Below are positions 11,271-21,922 of a stretch of DNA of 64,000 bases, in pieces. Source of the stretch: Laburnicola sp. R22_1 (taxonomy: Eukaryota > Ascomycota > Dothideomycetes > Pleosporales > Didymosphaeriaceae); NCBI GenBank assembly GCA_014281115.1, contig JACONQ010000010.1:1612001-1676000 (forward strand). Direction: 5' to 3'. The notes below the pieces were generated by a model, which saw only the letters and a list, made by a program, of their open reading frames with translations, was not told the DNA's origin and did no database searches. A program made the position numbers and the translations under genes. Each line of letters starts with the position of its first letter. The stretch's first letter is position 1.

Positions 11271-11846
11271 CTAGAACTCCCTGTGTTCATGGATCCAGTT
11301 GTTCAACGCTCCTAGAGCCTTGTTTAGGCTATCCTGGCTGATCTCGAGGCCGTCACCGTTTTCATCTCCGATCTTGATAAGCCCGTCCATCCTTGACTTC
11401 CTGGAGCGCGAGCCGCGGAGCACCCGCCAGCGACTTCGGTTTGTGTTGAGGGCTGGACATGAAGGGGAGACGTCTTCCTTCTCGCGCAGTAGCAGCAGGG
11501 CTTCGAGCATATTGAGAAAGATACTACAGGCAAAGATCAGATGGGTTCGGGATGGAAGCAGGTCAGGCTGAACGCACCTTTGAGTGAGCTTGATATCGTA
11601 GTTCCAGGCGTACGCTGTTGACCGGAAGCTGTTCCCCTGCGCAACGATATCGAGGAACACAAACAGGCTCTCCTCTACGCTGATCTCCCGCGGCACGTGG
11701 TCCGTCCTGTCGGCGTGTTCCACCAGCCAGTCGGCGAGCTGGACGAAGGTGATCTGGTCCATGTGGCAGAAGTCGTTGAAGCGATCGGGAATGCCATTAA
11801 GTAGGCCGCGCGCTCTATCGGCGCCTGCGTTGCCCGTGACGGCCAT
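11271..11846 (-). CDS. Small protein with lone DUF8040-like (Harbinger transposase N-terminal) domain
   Basis: The frame is open for 191 residues. Residues ~24-90 resemble the N-terminal region of HARBI1/Harbinger-type transposases (DUF8040). The pattern includes FCHMDQITFVQLADWLVEHA followed by ISVEESLFVFLDIVAQGNSF and then a predicted helix. No DDE nuclease domain follows. A 54-nt segment at 11577-11524 has a GTGCGT donor and CTGTAG acceptor and contains no in-frame stop. Removing it joins YDIKLTQ to SIFLNMLEALLLL, which fits the family helix better, so the real protein may be 173 residues. The C-terminus holds a partly EF-hand-like acidic loop (DENGDGLEISQD) with imperfect spacing. Function is unknown; domestication is inference. 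Confidence 0.62.
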   Translation of the reverse strand: MAVTGNAGADRARGLLNGIPDRFNDFCHMDQITFVQLADWLVEHADRTDHVPREISVEESLFVFLDIVAQGNSFRSTAYAWNYDIKLTQRCVQPDLLPSRTHLIFACSIFLNMLEALLLLREKEDVSPSCPALNTNRSRWRVLRGSRSRKSRMDGLIKIGDENGDGLEISQDSLNKALGALNNWIHEHREF

Positions 11847-12323
11847 GTCGACTTGTCAAGGTTTCGTCTCAGCGCAGACGAGAGTGGTGGAGTGATGAAT
11901 GGGATGGGGGGGCGGTAGTCAGGTGATGGGATATATACAGCGAATATGTACAGCGACGATTACCGGCGCAAAGCCGATGGTGCAAACGAGGCGTTTTCAA
12001 GGTTTGAGGAAGTGAATGGCAAGCAAAGCGCGCCGTCGGGTGAACAGACGGCTGCTCACAGAAGCTGGGTCCTGAAGCGCCAGGACGGCGCGGGGTGGGG
12101 CTGGGGCTTTGTCTCTAGCATGTGAAAGTGCACGGCGTCATGACGTGACCAATTACTTTGCCCGTTCCACTGTTCCACTGTTCCAGACCAATATTCTCCG
12201 TTGCTCGGCCCGCCATCAGCCCCGATCGCGCCTCCCGCAAGGCCGGACCTCTCGAAGGTGCTTTGAGATGCCAATGCCAAGCCTCGTCGCTAACTCCGTC
12301 GCCGGGAGACTTGGGAATAGGCG
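11847..12323. other. Divergent intergenic region
   Basis: This region holds the promoters of the minus-strand transposase-derived gene and the plus-strand Zn2Cys6 gene. A short GTTCCACT direct repeat lies near 12163-12185. No gene is seen. Confidence 0.4.
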
Positions 12324-13118
12324 ATGCAGCTAGGTGGAATTCCGCGTTCATGTTTCAGCACTCCGAGAATGCTCGGATATATATCGTCGACGCGCAAAAA
12401 ATCCTGCAGCAACTGCGTCAAGGCGAAACGGAGATGTGATCTCGGCTATCCATGCTGCAAGCGCTGCTTCTCAAAAGCTCTGCATTGCGCTTATCCCAAT
12501 GCTTCGGTCCGCGAAGCTGAAGTCGTCATAAGGCAGCAAACTCCGGATCTCGCTCCGTTGCCTGGCGACATCAACCTCGACGTCGACGTCGACATCCCCG
12601 AGCACCTCGCCGCCGTCCAAGCTCTAATCATATACCAAGTCATCCGCCTCTTCGACGCCTCCCTCGGCCAGCAAGCTGAAGCCGCACACCACAACGCCCT
12701 TCTCAAAGCCTGGACCGCCGACCTCTGGAAGCGCTCCTTGAGCGAGCCCATCGCCTTCAAGAAACCCTGGGACGCCTGGGTCTTCTACGAGTCGCTCTGC
12801 CGCACCGTCATGATATCCGTGTTTATGCGAGGCGGGTGGAGTGCGCTGACGCGCGGGGGCCTATGCGATCAGGTCCCTGTGCTGGCGCGACTGCCGCTGT
12901 CCAAGGGCGATGGCTTTTGGGATATCGATGAGGACGAGTTTGACAGGAGGGTGGTTCGCGAGGGGGGTGATCAGTTGGTTTCTTATGGTGATTACTCCTT
13001 GACCTGGCAGCCTGGAGATGATCTGGAGAAGCTGTCGGAGTTTCAGAGATTGTTGCTTGCGCCTTGCAGGGGACACGTGGATCCGAGACTTTATCATGCT
13101 GAAGAAGGGTTTACGTGA
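12324..13118 (+). CDS. Zn2Cys6 binuclear cluster transcription factor, short
   Basis: The product is a fungal-specific DNA-binding regulator. The single open frame encodes 264 residues. An inner start at 12369 (MLGYISSTRKK) places the zinc cluster near the N-terminus, as is usual, and may be the true start. The cluster reads C-x2-C-x6-C-x6-C-x2-C-x6-C (CSNCVKAKRRCDLGYPCCKRC and on to LHC), preceded and followed by basic residues. No long coiled coil or full middle-homology domain follows. Residues ~85-250 contain a helix-rich region (AAVQALIIYQVIRLFDASLG and AWVFYESLCRTVMISVFMRG) typical of the C-terminal part of small Zn2Cys6 proteins found near metabolic genes. Targets are unknown. Confidence 0.85.
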   Translation: MQLGGIPRSCFSTPRMLGYISSTRKKSCSNCVKAKRRCDLGYPCCKRCFSKALHCAYPNASVREAEVVIRQQTPDLAPLPGDINLDVDVDIPEHLAAVQALIIYQVIRLFDASLGQQAEAAHHNALLKAWTADLWKRSLSEPIAFKKPWDAWVFYESLCRTVMISVFMRGGWSALTRGGLCDQVPVLARLPLSKGDGFWDIDEDEFDRRVVREGGDQLVSYGDYSLTWQPGDDLEKLSEFQRLLLAPCRGHVDPRLYHAEEGFT

Positions 13119-14083
13119 GGAAGTGGCGCACAGCACGACTCGGCCGTCTCGACATGTAGACGGTTAGGACTTCGCCTTGGTCGTATGTTTCGACTTCCGG
13201 ATCTTGAGATGCTATATGTAGGCCTTTGGGCCCATCTCTCGAACCGACTTGTGGACCGATGCCTATCATGGCCTTCAAGACAACAACGACGCACGAAAAC
13301 ATAGCTTTGGCAACCGCGCCAATGGGAGCCCCGGCCTCGTGTGTAATGCATACCGAGAACGCCAGACGAATAGCTTCCGAAGACAGCCACAGTCCCAATC
13401 ACGCATTATCAACCCACTCACCCGTCAACCGCGGTGTCTGACTCCGGGGGAGAGACCAAATACCCTCTAGACTCTGGGTTTTTATACCCCTCTCTCCGCC
13501 ATGATACCCGTACGCACGAGAGCGCTTCGGTATCGTACTTTTGGATGACGGAGACGATACGACACATACAGTATCCTGCTTGGCTCCGACCGGCTTTCCG
13601 ACTCTGTGCGCTATTACCTGTATCGAGGCTGGACAATAACGCACATACAGAGCTCCAACACGAGAGCGAATTTCAACGCTGGATACGGCGAGGAATGATG
13701 TGCTGACGAGGAAGATTCGGAGCGGCGTGTACTGGCATTGTTAGTGGTTGGAGAACTGAATGGAAGGTTGTAGGGATGGAGGGTGCTGCTTGACAAGGGA
13801 TTGCTGGGCGTTTTGGAGGGTGGTCATCAGAAGTTGCGCTTCACGCGGAGGTGATTATGGAATGGGGTAAGAAGATGGGGGCCTGAATTGAAAGAGACGG
13901 ATATCTAGCATAAATATGAAGATTTGGAGCGACGTTACTTCCCGTTTTGCGTCGACATGGATATAAAGAAAAAAAAAGAACCATAAGTCAACAATATGTG
14001 TACATCCATGGTATACCGCTACACAAATAAATGAACATTTGCCCAACAATCCCTTGCTATCCACCTCAATTTTCCCTGTTTCA
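13119..14083. other. Intergenic, no firm gene
   Basis: Several short minus-strand frames lie here. Near 13725 on the minus strand a CTAACAATGCCAG signal resembles a branch point plus acceptor and is followed by an open stretch (YTPLRIFLVSTSFLAV). I could not join these into a gene. The stretch next to 14083 is 3' flank of the channel gene. Confidence 0.35.
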
Positions 14084-16967
14084 TCACCATCTCACGCCCT
14101 CCGTAAAGATAGGCACCTTCCCAAAATCATCCACACTCCACCTCAGCCCACCTTTCGCATCAATCCACGCCCCCTCATCACTAGCCTGCACATCAACGGC
14201 CTCACACTCTTGCACAACCCTCTTGCTAACCCCACCCTCATCCCTCGGCACCCAAACCACGGGCGTCCGACCCGTAAACGCAGGATCCAGATACGCCTTC
14301 CGCAGCTGCTCCTCGCTATACTGCGGAACATCATCCTCATCCCACTCTGTGCCCTCGCGCAGCCACGCCCGCATCGCGCGATGCGAGGCGAAGATATGCG
14401 GTTCGAAGAAACGCGCTACTGGGGAGAGGTATTGAGACGGGATAGGCGCACGGTCGGCGAGGCGGTGGAGTCGAGATTCGGAATGTGCTTGGCCTTCTTC
14501 TGCGGCTCTGTCGCTGAGGAGGGGTGCGTCCTCGCCCTCGTCCTCCTCTTCGGTTGCTAGCTCGGCGGGGAGAAATTGCTCGAGAGGAGCGAAGTACTTG
14601 TTTGTCGTGGTGTTGAATAGCACGGTTGCAAGGAAGAGTGTCCCGACTATGATGGACGGGCCGGTAGCTTCGCGCAGGCCAAACAACCCTATGAGGCAGA
14701 GCTCGGCAATGTAGACACCGGTTAAGATCTGCTGCAGGGCGAGCGTGTAGCAATGGCCTTTTGTATCGATTTTTGGGGAGGCGGTGAAGAGAAGCATGTA
14801 GCGGTAGCTGAAGTAGAAGAGGGTGAGACCAGCAGCGGCGAAGCCGAGGACGAGGGGCGCAATGCACGAGTATACGATTGCTTTTGTACATGTTAGATGA
14901 TATACATGGAGTAGAACGGGAGTCTACGCACCAATGATGAGGAAATTCCCGTACTTGGGAAAGACCTTGCCCCACTGTATACCTTTCAAGCTCGTGAAGC
15001 TCTTGTATTTCTGCCTCGGTGTCTTGTCGAAGAATTTGTCGAAGAAGAGATAGGTCAACAAATCGGAGTAGTTCAGCATGTTGTTCGACGCGTTTGTCAA
15101 GCCTTGCACGATGAAGTATGAAAGGTACGAATTCGCTGCACTGGGGAGGTTATCGGCTAGTATGGACGGTATTGAAGCCGGATTGTTAACAGCTTGTGCG
15201 ATCACGGCGGCGGCACCAGAGGCTACTGTGTTGACCAAAAAGACCTGCAGGACTTGGAAGACGAAGTACCACTTCAGCACTTTGAGCTCGGCGGAAGTGG
15301 TGGTGGGTTCGCCGAATGCTTTAAAAATGGCTGAGGCCAGTCAGTCACGGACTCTATCTTCAGGGCAGTAATGGAATTCACCTCTGAATATATTCGGAAC
15401 GAACGAACTCAGTGCGCTGAGCAGTGCAGCAGGTATCAAACCAGATAAAAGGCCGATAATTGTATCAGGAAGCCTATTGAGCCAAGCAAGCCATTCGTAA
15501 TTTTCTGCCAGGTATTGTACGTTCGACCAAGCTCCCACAAAGGATATCGGAATGGACCTGTGAAATGTCAGCTCCGTATTTACAAGAAAAGGATCTGTCT
15601 TACCAGAATACTATGATGGCAGCGATAAGAGCATTCGCAAAGCCCTGTTGCGATATCCTTTTCGCCGGTTGTATCGTTAAATTGTTCCAGATAATTTCTC
15701 CGGGCATAATTGCTGTGTATCGTGGATTTAAAGCGATAATCTCGGCAGATGCAAGCTGCTGGTAAGCGCGCTGCGCTACGGTTTGTGTCTTGAACTCGAC
15801 GAACACCGCTGCGGCACCACCGTGACTTTCTGCGTATTCGTTCGAATCCCGCGCCTTTTCAATCTCCTCTTCCTTCTCTTTGAGTTGCTCGCGGTACCAT
15901 TCGATACTGTCTACCTTCTTCCCAATTGGTGGTTTTTTTAAAACGTGCGTTGGACGTAACGACTTCTTGACGTGGTTAGGAAGATCATCGTAGGACGACA
16001 AGATGCCACTCCTCTTGTTTCCGCTCTTCTCCAATTTCCGGTTTACATTCTGGATCAATTTGATCTCAGCAGCTTCCAGCTCTTCGACGGTCGCATCTCT
16101 ACTTGAGACCAACGAATGCAGTTTGTCCGCCTTGGTCGCAGGCCACACCCGTACTGCATCTTCGCCGAAGAATTTTTGCACGTTCTGCTGATCGAGTGCC
16201 GCGGTGGGAGCTGACAGAAACAACACGACCCTCGAAGACAGTCTCCTTGCATTCGGCTTTGACAAGTTCCATGCCTGCCTCAACCCAATCAACCAGAGTC
16301 GCTCTCTTGCCACCGTGAACATCACAAACCCGAAAAATACCCAGGCGACAACAGCATGAGCATAGAGCTTCTTCTTCTCTGATACATTGCCGATGGAGAT
16401 GCGGTCGAGCTGTAAAGAGGTTCCACCGCCTGTGGCATTGATCGGCATGAGGATAGGCCATGTGATACAGCATCCAACAACACAGAGAAAGATGAGGGTG
16501 CGTAGAAATCGCAGATAGAGATAAGAGTCCAGGCCGTTATGGTAGAGGGTGAACTTGTCGGGGATTACACGGAGTGAGTGGACCCAAGAAAAGTATGACC
16601 GACTGGCAGAGGGTGTACGGTCCCTGTACAGTTCTTAGACACAATTAAAGCACGCCGTAAAGAATACCTACTTCTCAGGGATAGTGCCGATAAAAGTCCT
16701 CGGCGAGTAAATCTTAGGATACCGATTCCTGATGAGCGCGAAGATGATGACAAACAGAACAGCCGTGAACCACGTCGGTACGAAAGCTGAAACTAACGCT
16801 GCAAGGTTCGATGCCGACACGCGAGGCTACGGGTAGAATTACGTTAAAGACATACCGACTGTTTTTGAACGTCTATAGCTTACCTTCGGTTTTTCATCCC
16901 AAGCTCCCAATGTTTTGTTACCAAGTGCATTCCTCACAGTCGCCGTTAAAATGTGTTGCACTTCCAT
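14084..16967 (-). CDS. CSC1/OSCA/TMEM63-type mechanosensitive cation channel (RSN1_7TM family)
   Basis: This family forms calcium-permeable, osmo- or mechanosensitive channels of the plasma membrane or endomembranes. Six exons (16967-16884, 16826-16672, 16623-15604, 15557-15382, 15330-14932, 14880-14084) with GT-AG introns of 46-57 nt give 876 residues. The first exon encodes MEVQHILTATVRNALGNK. N-terminal membrane segments follow (TWFTAVLFVIIFALI, LIFLCVVGCCITWPILMPINAT), then the cytosolic PHM7-type domain (~residues 190-380, with a VEFKTQTVAQRAYQQL RRM-like strand). The RSN1_7TM core comes next (SIPISFVGAWSNVQYL to LALQQILTGVYIAELCLIGLF). The C-terminal tail has an acidic patch (ATEEEDEGEDAPLL) and a PHM7_ext-like end (YLDPAFTGRTPVVWVPRD). 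All junctions restore family motifs. Confidence 0.93.
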
Positions 16968-17564
16968 GATGCCTTAGAAAGATGGAAAGGTGGAAAGGTG
17001 GAGAGAACGAGTACGAGGTATGCTTTCAGAAGGCGGATCTAGACGGGCGCAGCGCCACAGGAAGCCTTGAAACGAGTAGGCGTATTCAGTTAGACGTCAT
17101 TAAGAAGGCGGAAGAGCATTGAAACATTCGAAGAGCACTTCGTTTCTGCAATATACGCTGAATGTAAGTGACTGCCTTCGCGCTTGGAAGGTTAGAAGGT
17201 GCAGGCAGAAGCTGGCATGTGGTGACGTAGGGTGTGGCGCGTGCGTAGCTCGAAGTCACGTGGATCAAGATTCCAAAACAGCACCTAAGGAAACATCCTT
17301 TAACATTGTAGATTAAGAATAGCTCAGACGTAAAGCGAAGTGTGATAGAAGATGCATTCAAAAAACGTAGTGTCCAGAATTACTAAACATTACAGCTCTA
17401 AACGACAAAGCCAGCCCTACTTTTACATACAGACAACAGCCAACCCTATATATGCAATGGTATCAAGCCTTCGATCCAAACGCCACACGCTCCGCTGTCG
17501 AATAAAAAATGTGCAACGCATATGCAGCAACCTTCCATCAAGCGAGCCAGCTCAAATACGTGAC
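16968..17564. other. Intergenic, no gene recognised
   Basis: This is the upstream region of the channel gene and 3' flank of the next minus-strand gene. Nothing in it resembles a gene. A CACGTG lies near 17258. Confidence 0.45.
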
Positions 17565-20500
17565 TTAGAGCCATAGAAGCCACCTCAGAAGCCTCCACGC
17601 GAACCCCACCGTCCTCCTGACGACCCTCGACAACGTGACGATAAGCCAGGCGAACCACATGAACCCCAACAACATCCACTCCAGTGACGTCCAGCCCACG
17701 CGACGAATCCAGCGCGTTCTTCGCCTGCGCATGCGCAGCATGTGATCAATATCATCCGTGATCTGCTTTATCGTCAATGGCGCATCGCTCGAGACCCAGC
17801 TCGTAGCCTTGACAGCTTCGTCACCACTCTGCCGCACGCGAGTGAAGAGATCCGACTCCACCGTGCTCTTCAAGCTACTAATCCTGGACGTCAATTCGGC
17901 AACTTTGTGTTCGCGGAACTGATCCGCAGACGCCCTGAGTGACTGTACCGACGCTTCGAAGTCGTTGAGAAGGATGCGGGCCGCAAGAACATGTTCTTCC
18001 TTCCTGGGCACGCCGTAGAGTTCCGCGTTAGCGGTCTTGGCAGCTCGGATGAGGAAAGATGGGGGGTTCTCTCGTACTTCGAGCGCTCCTCTGTTGATCT
18101 CCTTGGCTTTGATTCCGGAGCAGAGAAACAAAGCGCGAACGCGGGCGATGTCGGATTGAGACACAATTGTCGAAGTAGCTTTGCGACTGAGAACGTTGCC
18201 ATGTTCGTCGGTGATGCTCCACTGGCGTTTGCCTTCGAGGGTGGGTCGAGAAGAACTCCGTCCGCCATTGGATGCATTAGGGCCTTCGCCTTGCGCGAGA
18301 GCCGTCACCGGAAGGCCTGCATGTCCGACACCACCAGGACGAGTCAGAACTTTACTGATGCGGTCCTGATTTGGCAAGGGGGATGTATTGTATGAAATTC
18401 CAGACAGATCCATGCGCGGAGGCGCGAGCTTATCGAAACGTGGCGACCGGTTCTTCGCGGTCTCCCTAGCCTGGCGAGAGATGTGGTGGTCCGATAGTTC
18501 GGAGTCCGTATCATCATCAGCCTTGGATTGATAAGATGAACGGAATGAGGGTAGTTCGAGATGGTAGCCTTTGTTCTTGTTCGAAGCAATACTGTCGGCC
18601 GGCACTGCTATGGTGCGTCGTGCAGGGCTGGGACGTCGTCTGCGGCGAAATGAGCCCTTCTCTTCATCCGTTCCAGAATCGGGGACGGGCAAATGGTCTT
18701 CTGCCAGGTCTGTATCCGAATCTTCTGCCTGCCGATCTTTCCTAAATATGAATTCTCCCACTTTTGAACCCTCGTTTTTCACGACCTTGATAAATCGTGT
18801 AACTGCAGAGTGTGGTTCCTTCAGGTCTCTTTGGTCTTTGCGACCATCTTTAACAGGACTTGTCAAACTACTAACGCTGTCGTTCTTACGATGCCCAAGA
18901 AAGTTTTTCACGGCGCCTGGTGCTGCCCAAATTACAGATCCAATACCAGTACCCTCTTCCACCTCTTCGCTAGCATTTTGAGAGCCTTCCTTCTTATCCG
19001 AGCTAGCTGACCCTGGTCTGAATGGATGCTCGTGCTTATTTGCTTTGCTCTCATCTGAGCGCAGGAAGTCGAGCTTGCTCTTTTTCGATTTCTTTTGCTC
19101 CAAGCCAGCTCGACTAGAAGGAGGGGAGAGGTCGTCATCCGTGTGAGGAAACCGTAGATGAAGTGGTGTGTTTGGTGTGGTACTGTCGAATTCATCAAAC
19201 GATGATCTGTACTCTTTCGAAGGGTCTCTAGATAATTCGAGGTCAGCACGTTGCTTCGGAGGCAACTTTAGACCGAGATCGAGATTCATTTTGGCGGAGC
19301 CGCTTGCAGAGTCTGGCAACTCAAAAGAGCTTCGAGCCGTTCGCTGGCCCGGAATATCAGCATGATGTCCCCACTTGTCAGGAGTGTCCGGTGTGAATAG
19401 CACAGGAGTCTGCAGCGTCTGCGTTTCTTTGCCTTCTTTTTCCATCAATTGTTTCATCCTAAGCGCTAGTGGACCTGTGTCATTGGCGCCATCCACCATC
19501 TTCTGGGTCTTCCGCGACCGATGCTTCTCATTGTCAGAATCTGAGTCAGAAGAGTCTGTATAGCTACCGGCCTGTTGCTTCGATCCGCTCCAGAGGTGTT
19601 TCTTAAGTTTATTGGGACTTTCCGCTCGAAACGTAGGTAAAAGCCTTCGCTTGCGGCCACGCTCACTGGAGGGCTCACTTTCATCACCAGTAGTATTGTG
19701 TTCGGCGCCAATCCCGGGCAGACCTTCAATCCAACCTTTTCTCCGATTTTCTGGGCATTCATTGCTGGGACGAGGTTGTAGGAAATCTTGCTTCCGAGGC
19801 TCCTGTGTAGGGAATATTTTGCGTCCATGGCGGTCTTCCACGATCGTCTTGTTGTCGCCGTGCTCAAGCCAATGCGCGTCTGCAAGAAGCTCTTCGATAG
19901 TGAACATCCATACCTTATTGGGCCTGGAAGGTTTTGGTGGTTCGCTTACTCTCTCATGATCGCCATGAATTCTAGGCAACGCCACGCCATCAAGCTGGCG
20001 ATAATGAGGAGACCGCGCAGCTTCTTCCACGTTATCGACCCATTTCCGGACCTGTTGTACATCTGCGAACTCCTCTGGTTGATGGTCGAGAGGTCTTCTT
20101 TCACGGGCTCTGCTTCGGCGGTTCCGTAATAACTGAAGCGGGTTGTAAGGGCGTCCAAGCTCATACTGTGCGTTTGTATGGGAAGGCATTCGGGTCAATT
20201 GCGCACATGGACTACCAGGGAGATTGTTCGCCGTTACAATAAAGTTGCCAGGTGCGGTGGAGTCGGGCTTGAGCGGAGGCAAAAATTCAAGCAGTCGCAA
20301 GTATTCTACTCTCAGCTCAATGAATGCTTGAGCTTTGCCGGCCCGCGCCAAGGTAGCTTCCGAGGGATTGATCTGCTGCCCATGTATCAACACCGACCCT
20401 CTGCGCTGCGCAGACATGGGTATATGGCGTCCTGGGGTACTTCTGTCACCAAAGGGTGAAATATTCCTAGACATCCTTCGCTGCTCGTTCAAGTATTGCC

Positions 20501-21275
20501 TCAACTGGCCACTTCCGGGTCCATGGCTATGGAAGCTCCCATCCTTGGGGGCTCCGGACGACACTCGAGGTTGCGGGGTAAGCAGCTGACCAGCGCTCAA
20601 ATTTCGCCTCCGGCTCTCGCTCAGATTCAAGGCCATGGTCACGATCTGGTTCGGATCGAATACGGGGCGTGGGGTCGTAGAATCGGAGTATTGCTCTGCG
20701 GGGTGCGTGGTAGACGCAGTCTCCGGTGCGCCTCGTCCTGTCTTCGCAACATGAACACCACCTGCCCCCTGCTCTTCCATATCTGCAGGACCTGCATCAG
20801 CCATCGCGACCTCTCGCGATAACGGCGAGCGCGTGGAAAGATTGCTTGCTGCTGCATGAAGCCTGTCTGCGCGGTCGCCTCTCACACGCGTTTGGCTAGG
20901 ACGCGAGCTTTGCTTGCCCTTGACATCTACTGCGCGTCCGCCATCCTGCGCGTGTCTGCTTCGTGGTCCGCTGGAGAAGGCAGAGTTTAGCAAGAAGCCT
21001 CCAGATCTGCGGTTCGTCCGCTTGCGCTGCGCAAAGCCCTGCTCTCCTATAGCTTCCGTAGAGAGCGCGCTCCCAGAGCTTTGCGACTGCTGCTCCGGTG
21101 TGTCATTTCTCTCCGTACTGTTGTGCCGTGAGCCCGCTAGGCTAGGGCGCTGTGACGGGCCTGCCACCCCATTGTCTGCGTATGCGCCCGAGTATCTCGA
21201 GTTGAGCGTCGGCGAGGACGCGAACGAAGGCATCGAGGATGTCGAGAGTCGGCCCTCGCTGGGGGGGAGCGACAT
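17565..21275 (-). CDS. Large uncharacterised fungal protein with C-terminal membrane anchor
   Basis: One uninterrupted exon encodes 1,236 residues starting MSLPPSEGRLS. Residues ~1-250 and ~450-950 are Ser/Arg/Asp-rich and low in hydrophobicity, so probably disordered. They contain many basic Ser-Pro-like and acidic runs that could be phosphorylated. The last ~200 residues are structured: an amphipathic, coiled-coil-like stretch (EHKVAELTSRISSLKSTVES), a very basic segment (LRMRRRRTRWIRRV), and hydrophobic segments (EWMLLGFMWFAWLIVTL and VGFAWRLLRWLLWL) ending at the C-terminus. This suggests a protein held by a C-terminal anchor with a long cytosolic N-terminal region. I do not recognise the family and assign no function. 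The long intact frame makes it a firm gene. Confidence 0.85.
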   Translation of the reverse strand: MSLPPSEGRLSTSSMPSFASSPTLNSRYSGAYADNGVAGPSQRPSLAGSRHNSTERNDTPEQQSQSSGSALSTEAIGEQGFAQRKRTNRRSGGFLLNSAFSSGPRSRHAQDGGRAVDVKGKQSSRPSQTRVRGDRADRLHAAASNLSTRSPLSREVAMADAGPADMEEQGAGGVHVAKTGRGAPETASTTHPAEQYSDSTTPRPVFDPNQIVTMALNLSESRRRNLSAGQLLTPQPRVSSGAPKDGSFHSHGPGSGQLRQYLNEQRRMSRNISPFGDRSTPGRHIPMSAQRRGSVLIHGQQINPSEATLARAGKAQAFIELRVEYLRLLEFLPPLKPDSTAPGNFIVTANNLPGSPCAQLTRMPSHTNAQYELGRPYNPLQLLRNRRSRARERRPLDHQPEEFADVQQVRKWVDNVEEAARSPHYRQLDGVALPRIHGDHERVSEPPKPSRPNKVWMFTIEELLADAHWLEHGDNKTIVEDRHGRKIFPTQEPRKQDFLQPRPSNECPENRRKGWIEGLPGIGAEHNTTGDESEPSSERGRKRRLLPTFRAESPNKLKKHLWSGSKQQAGSYTDSSDSDSDNEKHRSRKTQKMVDGANDTGPLALRMKQLMEKEGKETQTLQTPVLFTPDTPDKWGHHADIPGQRTARSSFELPDSASGSAKMNLDLGLKLPPKQRADLELSRDPSKEYRSSFDEFDSTTPNTPLHLRFPHTDDDLSPPSSRAGLEQKKSKKSKLDFLRSDESKANKHEHPFRPGSASSDKKEGSQNASEEVEEGTGIGSVIWAAPGAVKNFLGHRKNDSVSSLTSPVKDGRKDQRDLKEPHSAVTRFIKVVKNEGSKVGEFIFRKDRQAEDSDTDLAEDHLPVPDSGTDEEKGSFRRRRRPSPARRTIAVPADSIASNKNKGYHLELPSFRSSYQSKADDDTDSELSDHHISRQARETAKNRSPRFDKLAPPRMDLSGISYNTSPLPNQDRISKVLTRPGGVGHAGLPVTALAQGEGPNASNGGRSSSRPTLEGKRQWSITDEHGNVLSRKATSTIVSQSDIARVRALFLCSGIKAKEINRGALEVRENPPSFLIRAAKTANAELYGVPRKEEHVLAARILLNDFEASVQSLRASADQFREHKVAELTSRISSLKSTVESDLFTRVRQSGDEAVKATSWVSSDAPLTIKQITDDIDHMLRMRRRRTRWIRRVGWTSLEWMLLGFMWFAWLIVTLSRVVRRTVGFAWRLLRWLLWL

Positions 21276-21922
21276 GTTGCGTGCCGGCAGGTAGCTACGG
21301 TTACCTCCGTCGTCGACGAGGGGGTCGCATTCGCATGGCTACCGTGGTGCAGCTGCAGAGGCCATCAGGGTGTGCAGGCTAGGATTTTTGCGCGATGGAA
21401 ATAGGAGGTGGCAATACGATGGAATAGGAGGCGGCAACGTGTGCGAACGACAGACATTGAACTCGCACATCTGGAGCCCTGGAGTCCACGAGGGCAATCT
21501 ATGGGGTCGGACCGCTGCCGTGACACATCCCTGCTGATCGACGTCAACGACTCTTTCCCAGACCGCGGCGCTCGGCTGCTCGTCCGTGCGCTAACCTTGG
21601 AAATTTCACTTTCACGTGATAGTAGCCACGCGTTCACCGTTCAGGCGCATGAAAATTGAGGTTGAGTAATTTGATTTTGGCCCGCAGTGCAAGCCACAAT
21701 GCTATGGCGCCAATGTATACCTGGCCTGACCCAACACCAGTGGACAAAACTCCCCGGCTAGTAGGTGCTATTGAAATTGTAAATCATCGCAGGAAACGTG
21801 CTTTGTGGTTGCTCCAAACGCCGTAGGGTGCTCAGTATGTACGTTCGTTCAACGAATTGAATATAGACACAGCACGCAAAAGCTTCATAGTCTCACAAAC
21901 TCCAATCCACGGCCTAACCTCC
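21276..21922. other. Intergenic, no gene recognised
   Basis: This lies between the start of the 1,236-residue gene and the 3' end of the PAP2 gene. A tRNA-like appearance around 21430-21530 on the minus strand did not hold up (see rejected items). Confidence 0.45.

Noticed and set aside
8649..13118. Secondary-metabolite cluster around DAHP synthase and the Zn2Cys6 factor
   Set aside because: No synthase, oxidase or transporter genes lie between them; the neighbours are unrelated.
13100..13830. Small minus-strand membrane-protein gene suggested by a CTAAC...CAG signal
   Set aside because: I could not build an open multi-exon model, and the segments share no known family pattern.
21430..21530. 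tRNA-like stretch on the minus strand (a GTTCAA B-box-like motif)
   Set aside because: The T-stem does not pair and no acceptor stem or anticodon arm could be drawn.
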